Assembly (NCBI GenBank): GCA_017420625.1
Contig: JAFOIR010000030.1
Coordinates: 1 to 5,427, forward strand
Source of the DNA: Bacillota bacterium
GTDB taxonomy: Bacteria > Bacillota_A > Clostridia > Lachnospirales > Bianqueaceae
DNA: 5,427 nucleotides
Reading direction: 5' to 3'
Shown: positions 1 to 5,427 of the stretch, in pieces
Position numbering within the stretch: position 1 is the first letter of the stretch
Layout: every line of letters starts with the position of its first letter
Notes under the pieces: generated by a model
The model's database searches: none
What the model was told of the DNA's origin: nothing
Seen by the model: the letters and a program-made list of their open reading frames with translations, nothing else
Position numbers and translations under genes: made by a program

Positions 1-633
1 CCTCTGTCAAATCTGGATGCCAAACTTCGTGTTCAGATGCGTATTGAGATCTCCCGTCTGCATGAGAGACTGAATGCGACCATTATCTACGTTACCCATG
101 ACCAGGTCGAAGCTATGACCCTTGGTACCCGTATCGTTGTTATGAAAGACGGACTGATGCAGCAGGTTGACTCTCCAGTTAAACTGTACAATGAGCCGCA
201 GAATCTGTTCGTAGCCGGCTTCATCGGATCTCCTCAGATGAACTTTATCGATGCAGTTCCTCAGAAGGAAGGCAACAACATTTATCTGACGTTCCATGAT
301 CAGAAAGTTCTTCTGACCAATGAGAAGGCCAGAAAGGTCGTCGATGGCGGTTACCTTGGACAGACCGTCGTGATGGGTATTCGTCCGGAAGACATTCACG
401 AGACCGATATGGCACTGCAGCAGTGGCCGGATGACACGATCGTAGCCGAAGTCAATGCTACTGAGCTTCTTGGTGCTGAGATGCATCTGTACATCAATAT
501 CGACGAAGTAGATCTGGTTGCGAAAGTCAGCCCGAGACTTCAGGTCAAGAACGGCGACACTGTGAAACTGGCGTTGGATGCAAACCGCATTCATGTATTT
601 GACAAAGAGACTGAGCTTACCATTACGAACTGA
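1..633 (+). CDS. ugpC: Sugar ABC transporter ATP-binding protein (MsmX/UgpC/MalK family), 3' part only
   Basis: The 5' end lies outside the window; frame 1 is open from base 1 and gives 210 residues before TGA. What remains is the end of the nucleotide-binding domain and the regulatory C-terminus. Residues 3-10 (SNLDAKLR) are the D-loop just after Walker B, and H33 in VTHDQVEAM is the H-loop (switch) histidine. They are followed by the family block FIGSPQMNF, then by GIRPED (126-131) and a beta-rich TOBE/OB domain to the end. Full-length relatives are about 365-375 residues, so roughly 160 residues with Walker A, Q-loop and LSGGQ signature are missing. The family hydrolyses ATP on the cytoplasmic face to drive uptake of oligosaccharides, polyols or glycerol-3-phosphate, and one ATPase often serves several permeases. 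The symbol is a family label; the substrate cannot be read from this fragment. A strong terminator follows at once, so this is the last gene of its transcript. Confidence 0.93.
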   Translation, partial: PLSNLDAKLRVQMRIEISRLHERLNATIIYVTHDQVEAMTLGTRIVVMKDGLMQQVDSPVKLYNEPQNLFVAGFIGSPQMNFIDAVPQKEGNNIYLTFHDQKVLLTNEKARKVVDGGYLGQTVVMGIRPEDIHETDMALQQWPDDTIVAEVNATELLGAEMHLYINIDEVDLVAKVSPRLQVKNGDTVKLALDANRIHVFDKETELTITN

Positions 634-652
634 TCAGGTATGGTTTGATGAT

Positions 653-694
653 AAAACTCCGCTTATGCAAATATCAGCATAAGCGGAGTTTTTT
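653..694 (+). terminator. Rho-independent terminator after the sugar ABC ATPase gene
   Basis: A perfect 16-bp inverted repeat (653-668 with 677-692) with an 8-nt loop (AAATATCA) has a GC-rich core, CTCCGC/GCGGAG. The descending arm runs into six T residues (689-694). It starts 20 nt after the stop codon. The leading A run also gives a short U tract on the opposite strand, but no minus-strand gene ends here, so it is read as serving the plus strand. Confidence 0.93.
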
Positions 695-716
695 GTGGAT
701 CAACTGGGGGAAAATA

Positions 717-746
717 CTGGAAAGTATCTGTGAAGCCTGATACAAT
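717..746 (+). promoter_or_regulatory. Probable extended -10 promoter for the hydrolase/membrane-protein pair
   Basis: TACAAT at 741-746 differs from the TATAAT consensus at one base and is preceded by TG plus one base (738-740), an extended -10 element. The candidate -35 region is poor (CTGGAA at 717-722 with an 18-bp spacer), as is tolerated in extended -10 promoters. Transcription would start near 753, leaving a leader of about 20 nt with the ribosome binding site. It lies between the upstream terminator and the next gene, where a new promoter is needed. Inferred from sequence alone. Confidence 0.55.
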
Positions 747-762
747 GAAAAAAACAGTCTGG

Positions 763-768
763 AAAGGA
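763..768 (+). promoter_or_regulatory. Ribosome binding site of the alpha/beta hydrolase gene
   Basis: AAAGGA lies 5 nt before the ATG at 774 and matches the anti-Shine-Dalgarno sequence. It supports this start over later in-frame ATG codons. Confidence 0.75.
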
Positions 769-773
769 ATAAT

Positions 774-1841
774 ATGGAAAGCGAAACCGTAAGAAATATT
801 CATCTGCAGCGAGAACCCCACAGAGAAGAATATGGGCATCTGATCAATCGCGCGATCCCCCTGTATGAGGATCCAACCCGCTATCCGGTCCGGGAGCTGA
901 TCGATCTGTTCATGCTTCAGCAGGAGATGATGAAAGCCTCTTCGGATGAGGAGAGAAAAGACAAGATGGCCGCATTTGAAAAAGCCATCGAACTGATCTC
1001 GCCCTTAGAGAACGCACCCGAGCGAATCTACCTCTGGAAAGAAGGGAATATGCCCCTCGAGGTTCCCTATACCGAGAATCCGGGTTATGTCTTCGACCAC
1101 GATCCTTCTTTCAAGCCTTATTACCTGGAGATGCTGCTTCCGGAGGATGTTGAGCCCAAAGGCGGTGTCGTGCTGGTCGCCGGCGGATCCCATGGTGCCG
1201 GCAGCATCAATGAGTGCTATCAGGTTGGTCTGGAGTTCAATCAGGCGGGCTATCAGGCATTCATTCTGCAGTGCCGGCCGAATGGCTGTCCCTATACCAA
1301 GCTCGAAACCGCGACGGATGCCGCAAGGTGCTTCCAGCTGATCCGACAGAAGGCTGCTGCGTACCGAATCGATCCTTCCCACCTTGCCTATGCCGGATTC
1401 TCCAACGGCGGTGTTACGGGCGACCACTGTATTCTGTACTACTCTGCCGGCCAGACAGTGAAAGATCACTTCACGGACTATGTCCCGGATGAAGCCGACA
1501 GCTTCTCCGGAAGACCAGATGCTTTCCTGTGTGTTTACGGGGCCAGACATATGGGCACCGAATACGCTTTGGAAGGTGTGAATTATCCGCCGACCTTCTT
1601 CGCGATCGGCCGTCTTGATTTTGTCTGCTGTGACAACCTCTTCAAGGAACATCTGCCGTATCTGCAGAAAAAAGGAACGGCTTATGAGATCCACACCTTT
1701 GCAGGGCATCCTCATGGATTTGCCGGATGGTCGATCATCGATGGAAAGAATGATCCCAACTTTGATTTGTGGATAACGCATGCCGTTGCCTTCCTGAACG
1801 ATCTGTTTGGTATTACCCGTTGGCAAAGACCTTCTATCTGA
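774..1841 (+). CDS. Alpha/beta hydrolase, putative esterase/peptidase-like
   Basis: A 355-residue protein with no signal peptide or membrane segment, so probably cytoplasmic. The catalytic core begins near residue 115. The strand and turn VVLVAGGSHGAG (132-143) is in the position of the oxyanion-hole loop. The nucleophile elbow is GFSNGG with Ser210, fitting G-x-S-x-G. A likely acid is Asp282 in FAIGRLD, and the likely base is His314 in GHPHGF; spacing and order match a Ser-Asp-His triad. About 110 residues before the core are mostly helical and charged and may form a cap or dimerisation region. The core resembles bacterial esterases of the BD-FAE/acetyl-esterase type, which cleave acyl or acetyl groups from small or sugar-derived substrates; the substrate here is unknown. 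The ATG has a good ribosome binding site. A membrane-protein gene follows after 23 nt, probably on the same mRNA. The hydrolase fold is secure; the narrower class is not. Confidence 0.87.
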   Translation: MESETVRNIHLQREPHREEYGHLINRAIPLYEDPTRYPVRELIDLFMLQQEMMKASSDEERKDKMAAFEKAIELISPLENAPERIYLWKEGNMPLEVPYTENPGYVFDHDPSFKPYYLEMLLPEDVEPKGGVVLVAGGSHGAGSINECYQVGLEFNQAGYQAFILQCRPNGCPYTKLETATDAARCFQLIRQKAAAYRIDPSHLAYAGFSNGGVTGDHCILYYSAGQTVKDHFTDYVPDEADSFSGRPDAFLCVYGARHMGTEYALEGVNYPPTFFAIGRLDFVCCDNLFKEHLPYLQKKGTAYEIHTFAGHPHGFAGWSIIDGKNDPNFDLWITHAVAFLNDLFGITRWQRPSI

Positions 1842-1864
1842 AATTATAGAAAGCAGAAGAGCAT

Positions 1865-2557
1865 ATGAATGAAAGCTGGACGAAGAAAAGCAGGGATGAT
1901 GTTTCCCTGAAGAATGTTTTAAAGGAACTCTCCGGCCGGGAACGGATAGAGTACCTCTGGGAATACTACAAGGTTCCGATCCTTCTTGTAGTGCTCGGTC
2001 TCATCATCCTGGCCTTCTCCATCGCCTGGTTCCTCTCGAGAAAAACCACCTATTTCACCGCTGAACTGGTAGATGTTACCGGCAGCTACTATGAAGTACG
2101 AAAACTCGGTACGGATATCTTTCAGGATTATCTGCTGGAAGAAGGCCTGGATCCGGACAAATACCATATCGATGTAATCGATTCCCGTTCTGTAGATTTC
2201 GAGAACATGGATCCAAATACATCCTCAACGCTGCAGATCATGACGGCGGAATTTTCCAGCGGCAGCTTTGATCTGTTTGTGGCCGACGAGCCGGTCTGGG
2301 AATTCTATGCGCCTTACGGAGCAGTGATGGATCTTCGGGACGTACTCCCGAAGGACTGGCTGGAAAATCACAGGGACCTCTGGTACATGATCACCATGGA
2401 TGAGACCGGGGAGGAGATCCTTGCCGGTATTTACGCAAAAGAAGGATCTCGTCTCATGAGCCAGGGATGCTATGTCCTGCCCAAACCCATGGGCATCGCG
2501 ATCCACTGCAAAGATCCGGAGAAAATTGGTAAATTCATTATGTGGGCAGCCGAATAG
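1865..2557 (+). CDS. Single-pass membrane-anchored protein of unknown function, possible solute-binding-like outer domain
   Basis: A 230-residue protein that I cannot name. A charged N-terminus (1-36, including IEYLWEYYK) precedes one strong hydrophobic helix at about 37-57 (VPILL to AWFL), followed by SRK. There is no lipobox cysteine and no obvious signal-peptidase site, so the helix should stay as an anchor. The rest (60-230) is acidic and soluble and probably lies outside the cell. The stretch from TLQIMTAEFSSGSFDLF (122-138) through DEPVWEFYAPYGAVMDL (141-157) to LPKDWL resembles the hinge region of extracellular sugar-binding proteins, where a small lobe is sampled and a 'not on target' loop leads to 'DL..vLP'. 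Similar short anchored proteins occur in Lachnospiraceae and relatives without known function. The start follows a weak AGAAGAG (1855-1861), and the short gap suggests translation from the hydrolase mRNA. The binding-protein likeness is my inference; the anchor is clear. Confidence 0.8.
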   Translation: MNESWTKKSRDDVSLKNVLKELSGRERIEYLWEYYKVPILLVVLGLIILAFSIAWFLSRKTTYFTAELVDVTGSYYEVRKLGTDIFQDYLLEEGLDPDKYHIDVIDSRSVDFENMDPNTSSTLQIMTAEFSSGSFDLFVADEPVWEFYAPYGAVMDLRDVLPKDWLENHRDLWYMITMDETGEEILAGIYAKEGSRLMSQGCYVLPKPMGIAIHCKDPEKIGKFIMWAAE

Positions 2558-2570
2558 GCTGCCCACTTTT
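2542..2570 (+). terminator. Rho-independent terminator overlapping the stop codon of the membrane-protein gene
   Basis: A perfect 10-bp GC-rich stem (GTGGGCAGCC at 2542-2551, GGCTGCCCAC at 2557-2566) has a 5-nt loop and is followed by TTTT (2567-2570). The ascending arm is within the last codons of the gene, and the TAG stop spans the loop and the first base of the descending arm. It faces the plus strand; on the minus strand the sequence after the stem lacks a U run, so it is at best a weak terminator for the converging Sel1-repeat gene. Confidence 0.85.
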
Positions 2571-2592
2571 CATTGATAGAAACTCCGTGCAA

Positions 2593-4137
2593 TTAATCCA
2601 GATCCGTCACGAACCGGTCTGCCTGGAGGGTGGCGACCCATTCATCATCCCGGAAAAAGACGAAATATGTCTGCCCCTCATCACCTTTGATCAGATCGAT
2701 CCGATTGGCGCGGAAGGCTGCCGCATCGGACCGCTCCATTTCAAACACATTGACATCATAGGCATACTGTACGACTTCATCGACCAATTTGCAGTATTCC
2801 CATTCCGGAAGAACCATCAGCATGGATGGTGCGTGATGCTCCGGGAAAGAAGGCACGCGGGTGCCTGTCAGCCTGATGCCCTTCTTCGTCCGCTCAACTT
2901 CAAATTCCGCCAGTCGGCCATCCTTGATGGCTTCCAGCATCATAAAGGGCGTTTCCGTGATCATCTGCTTCGGATGTTTTTTCTCCGGTGCATCGCCCCG
3001 AATCTTGTTAAGCTCAGAGCGGATCGCGGATGCTACCGTGGTATCGCCGACATAGTCATACTCCTCCATCCGCATCCGGATCGCCAGATCAGCAATCAGA
3101 TAATAATAAAGTGCAGTCTCCTGTGAAGGATAAACACCGATCCCATCCCGATACAGATAACCCATCCGCAGCGCAGCATCTGCAAACTTGCAAAGATGAT
3201 CTCCGCTCAAAAACTCATCCCGACTTTCCCGGTATACCTGAACGATCAGCCGGACGGCGATCTCTTCATTTTTCGGAACACCCTTCCCGGCGATATACTG
3301 ATCCGCCAGTTTATACATGGATTCATGGATTCCCGCCAGCGCACCCATCGTAAAATACTCAGCTGCTTTTTTATACTGCGGAATGCCCCTGTTGGTCCGT
3401 CCGTAATAATAGATATAGCCGAGCATGTTTGCATAATCGCATTTTTCCTCATCCGTCACGTCCGGATGATCCATCAGCCGAAGCAGCAGATCCCGGGACA
3501 GCTTCCAGTTGTTTGGATACAGACGATCTCCTACATAGCTGCCATAGGCCTTGATATAGATCGCCTCCGGATAATTCCTGCTGATCAGATCCTCAACGAT
3601 CTTCTTCATTTCCCTGACCTCGCCGGGTTTCAGGAGCGCCTGGAATTTTTCATCATCCAGTTCTTCGATATTCTCCAGCTTGGAAAGATCCGTATACCAT
3701 AATTCGTGGGTCTTTTTCTTTCTTCTCCCCTTAGGGGTTCCTTCCAGGGTCTGCTCCAGATCCTGGATCATCAGTGCATAATCGATATAGCCGTGCAGAT
3801 CATCCCGTTCCTTCAGAGCATCCGCACAGCCGGTGATGGTGTATATCATTGTCCGGCCCATATCGATGGTCTCAGGCGCAATATCATAGGTACATACGCG
3901 CATCAGATCCTCTGCCGGCTGACTCCATTTTTCATACAGTTCTTTCGGCGTCCAGTCCTTTTTCTGCAGATTCTGAAGAAGGGTCAGCAGGTCCTTGCCG
4001 CTCATCTTAAGGATGCTGTCTGTCTTTTTGGCTTCTTCAAAAACCTCTTCCCACGGGGTCTCCAGGCAAAATGCCTTTCGCAACACATCTACATTTACCA
4101 TTTTTTGTTTTGATTCCTTTCTCTCGTAAGAACTCAT
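2593..4137 (-). CDS. Sel1-repeat protein with unassigned N- and C-terminal regions
   Basis: Encodes 514 residues from ATG at 4137, or 502 from a second ATG at 4101 (residue 13). The latter has an AAAGGA 13 nt upstream; the former has only a weak GGA. No signal peptide or membrane segment, so cytoplasmic. Central Sel1-like helical repeats are visible at about 236-271 (MLGYIYYYGRTN...AAEYFTMGALAG), 272-304 (MYKLADQYIAGKGVPKN...) and 321-353 (ALRMGYLYRDGIGV...ALYYYLIADLA). A degenerate one may lie at 191-230. Such repeats form solenoids that bind partner proteins. The region before them (about 14-190, including a basic GRRKKKTH at 137-144) and the 120-residue C-terminus (about 395-514, strand-rich, ending YFVFFRDDEWVATLQADRF) match nothing I recognise. 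The gene converges on the membrane-protein gene, with 35 nt between stop codons. Sel1 assignment is fairly sure; the cellular role is unknown. Confidence 0.83.
   Translation of the reverse strand: MSSYERKESKQKMVNVDVLRKAFCLETPWEEVFEEAKKTDSILKMSGKDLLTLLQNLQKKDWTPKELYEKWSQPAEDLMRVCTYDIAPETIDMGRTMIYTITGCADALKERDDLHGYIDYALMIQDLEQTLEGTPKGRRKKKTHELWYTDLSKLENIEELDDEKFQALLKPGEVREMKKIVEDLISRNYPEAIYIKAYGSYVGDRLYPNNWKLSRDLLLRLMDHPDVTDEEKCDYANMLGYIYYYGRTNRGIPQYKKAAEYFTMGALAGIHESMYKLADQYIAGKGVPKNEEIAVRLIVQVYRESRDEFLSGDHLCKFADAALRMGYLYRDGIGVYPSQETALYYYLIADLAIRMRMEEYDYVGDTTVASAIRSELNKIRGDAPEKKHPKQMITETPFMMLEAIKDGRLAEFEVERTKKGIRLTGTRVPSFPEHHAPSMLMVLPEWEYCKLVDEVVQYAYDVNVFEMERSDAAAFRANRIDLIKGDEGQTYFVFFRDDEWVATLQADRFVTDLD
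4115..4120 (-). promoter_or_regulatory. Possible ribosome binding site for the shorter Sel1-protein start
   Basis: AAAGGA on the minus strand sits inside the longer reading frame, 13 nt before the ATG at 4101. The motif is good but the spacing is longer than the usual 5-10 nt. It is the best Shine-Dalgarno match near either start, so it keeps the 502-residue form open. Confidence 0.4.
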
Positions 4138-4184
4138 CTATATCCAACTTTTTTCCAGCACTGTTTTGCAAGTTTGAGTTTATC

Positions 4185-4225
4185 AAAAAAAACTTATCTG
4201 CACAATATAAGCAGATAAGTTTTTT
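4185..4225 (-). terminator. Rho-independent terminator after the UvrA-like gene
   Basis: A 15-bp inverted repeat (4187-4201 with 4211-4225) with core AACTTATCTGC and a 9-nt loop is followed, in the minus-strand direction, by a run of eight T (4192-4185). It lies 5 nt beyond the TGA of the UvrA-like gene. The plus-strand side also ends in T-rich sequence, so it could work both ways, but only the minus strand has a gene ending here. It separates the UvrA-like gene from the Sel1-repeat gene downstream. Confidence 0.92.
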
Positions 4226-4230
4226 CTTTT

Positions 4231-5427
4231 TCAGATAAACTTTCCGGTGATACTCTCACTGCAGCCTCTTACTTCCTCCGGTGTACCCAAGGCCACGATC
4301 CTTCCACCGTCTTCACCGCCTCCCGGACCCATATCAATGATATAGTCAGCGGAGCGGATCACATCCAGATCATGCTCGATCACGATCACCGTCGCACCAT
4401 GGTCGATCAGTGTCTGGAACACATTCAGCAGCGTTTCCACGTCCTTCGGATGAAGCCCGATAGTCGGTTCATCAAAAACGAAAACCGAATCATCCTGCTG
4501 ACGCCCCATCTCGGACGCAAGCTTGAGCCTCTGTGCCTCGCCTCCCGAAAGCCCCGGGGTTTCTTCCCCAAGGGTCAGATACCCAAGCCCAAGATCACGC
4601 AGGATCTCCAGCCTCGGCCGGACGGTGTTCATCTCCCTGCAAAAGCCGAGGGCGGAATTAACGTCCATATCCATCAGTTCGGGCAGCGAACGCTCCTGCC
4701 CGGCTTTGTTCGCATACCGGATCTTCTTGGCATCATTGCCATAGCGGGAACCACGGCAGTCAGGACAGGGAATATTTACATCCGGAAGGAACTGAACATC
4801 CAGCGAGATCTGTCCCGTCCCGTCACAGACCGGACAGCGCAGCGATCCGGTATTGTACGAGAAATCTCCGGCCTTATACCCATGCTGTCTGGCCGATTTC
4901 GTCCTTGCATAGATCTTCCGAAGTTCGTCATGAACATTGGCATAGGTCGCAACTGTAGAACGCACATTGATGCCGATCGGCGTCGCATCGATCAGCTTGA
5001 CGTGCCGGATGCCTTCCGCCTCAATGGACCTCACATGCTCCGGCATCTTTTTTCCGTTACAAAGAGCATCCAGCGCCGGAACAAGACTTTCCAGAATCAG
5101 GGTCGTCTTGCCGGATCCCGATACCCCGGTAATCACGGTCAGACCTTTTTTCGGAATACGCACGGAAAGCGGCTTAACGGTATGGATCTGATCCGTCTCC
5201 ATATGGATCTGCCCGTTTGCAAAAGCATTTTCCCCGGCACCGCGGCGAACAGGCTTCTGCTTTCCTGAAAGATATTCGCCTATGACGGAACTTTCATTCT
5301 TTTCAATCTCTTCCACGGTTCCTTCTGCAATTACTCTGCCGCCGTTCGCACCGGCCTCCGGTCCCATCTCAATCAGCCAGTCGGATTCCTTCAGAATCTG
5401 AGTGTCATGATCGACCAGCAGAACGGA
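4231..5427 (-). CDS. UvrA-like ABC ATPase (UvrA paralog), C-terminal part only
   Basis: The frame stays open to the right edge, so the 5' end is missing; 398 residues remain. The first 45 are the tail of nucleotide-binding domain I (VDHD H-loop, then MGPEAGANGG). Domain II is complete: Walker A GVSGSGKTT (about 101-109), a zinc module C198-x2-C201-x19-C221-x2-C224 (CPVC...CPDC), ABC signature LSGGEAQRLKLASE (from 293), Walker B VFVFDEP (Asp319, Glu320) and H-loop His352 in VIEHD. UvrA finds DNA lesions as a dimer in nucleotide excision repair. Several segments differ from housekeeping UvrA as I know it: DEPTIGLHP where UvrA has DEPTTGLH, and ATPIGINVRSTVATY where UvrA has QSPIGRTPRSNPATY. I therefore read it as the shorter UvrA-like class, sometimes tied to tolerance of DNA-damaging drugs. 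Whether it lacks the UvrB-binding domain cannot be seen here. The frame ends at TGA just before a strong terminator. Confidence 0.9.
   Translation of the reverse strand, partial: SVLLVDHDTQILKESDWLIEMGPEAGANGGRVIAEGTVEEIEKNESSVIGEYLSGKQKPVRRGAGENAFANGQIHMETDQIHTVKPLSVRIPKKGLTVITGVSGSGKTTLILESLVPALDALCNGKKMPEHVRSIEAEGIRHVKLIDATPIGINVRSTVATYANVHDELRKIYARTKSARQHGYKAGDFSYNTGSLRCPVCDGTGQISLDVQFLPDVNIPCPDCRGSRYGNDAKKIRYANKAGQERSLPELMDMDVNSALGFCREMNTVRPRLEILRDLGLGYLTLGEETPGLSGGEAQRLKLASEMGRQQDDSVFVFDEPTIGLHPKDVETLLNVFQTLIDHGATVIVIEHDLDVIRSADYIIDMGPGGGEDGGRIVALGTPEEVRGCSESITGKFI

Noticed and set aside
7..594. Long minus-strand open frame opposite the sugar ABC ATPase
   Set aside because: The plus strand encodes clear ABC ATPase motifs over the same bases; the antisense translation has no recognisable domain.
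1005..1826. 273-codon minus-strand open frame opposite the hydrolase
   Set aside because: It shadows a gene with a complete catalytic triad; no ribosome site and no family likeness.
2542..3126. Plus-strand open frame of 194 codons starting at the terminator
   Set aside because: It is antisense to the Sel1-repeat gene, begins inside a terminator hairpin and has a composition typical of a shadow frame.
4138..4170. Minus-strand promoter for the Sel1 gene (TTGCAA as -35 with a GATATA-like -10)
   Set aside because: The spacing is about 21-22 bp and the -10 would nearly touch the long start codon, so the match is not convincing. A promoter is expected here but I cannot place it.
4372..5268. 298-codon plus-strand open frame opposite the UvrA-like gene
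   Set aside because: The minus strand carries all the ABC and zinc motifs; the antisense product is Arg/Ile/His-rich with no domain.
1..5427. Mobile element, CRISPR array, tRNA or toxin-antitoxin pair
   Set aside because: No transposase, integrase, regular direct repeats, cloverleaf or small paired reading frames were seen; the only inverted repeats of note are the terminators.
4231..5427. Calling the right-hand gene plain uvrA
   Set aside because: Several conserved segments differ from housekeeping UvrA and the N-terminal half is not visible, so a UvrA-like label is safer.

Overview
The window looks like chromosomal DNA of a Gram-positive Firmicute, probably a gut or oral member of the Erysipelotrichia or Lachnospiraceae. 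This rests on the MsmX/UgpC-type sugar-transporter ATPase, the single-pass 'hypothetical membrane protein' type common in clostridia and relatives, the AAAGGA-like ribosome binding site, U-tracted hairpin terminators and intermediate base composition. The lineage is inferred from style only; there is no taxonomic marker gene here.

Layout: two convergent blocks meet near 2560-2592. Plus strand: (1) the 3' part of a sugar ABC-transporter ATPase (1-633, 5' end outside the window), closed by a strong terminator (653-694). (2) A two-gene unit with a likely extended -10 promoter at about 738-746: a cytoplasmic alpha/beta hydrolase (774-1841), then 23 nt later a membrane-anchored protein of unknown function (1865-2557). 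Its terminator hairpin begins inside the coding sequence and includes the stop codon. Minus strand, read from the right edge: (3) the C-terminal 398 residues of a UvrA-like ABC ATPase (4231-5427, 5' end outside), closed by a 15-bp hairpin with a U8 run. (4) A 514-residue (or 502-residue) Sel1-repeat protein (2593-4137).

Nothing indicates one pathway shared by all five genes. The sugar ATPase would energise carbohydrate uptake with permeases encoded elsewhere. The hydrolase and membrane protein are probably co-transcribed, but no functional link is evident. The Sel1 protein and the UvrA-like ATPase are tandem but separated by a terminator, so are probably separate transcription units. There are no tRNA or rRNA genes, CRISPR arrays, insertion sequences or phage genes. 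The best leads are the anchored solute-binding-like protein, the non-canonical UvrA relative and the Sel1 protein with unassigned terminal domains; I found no convincing new multi-gene system.
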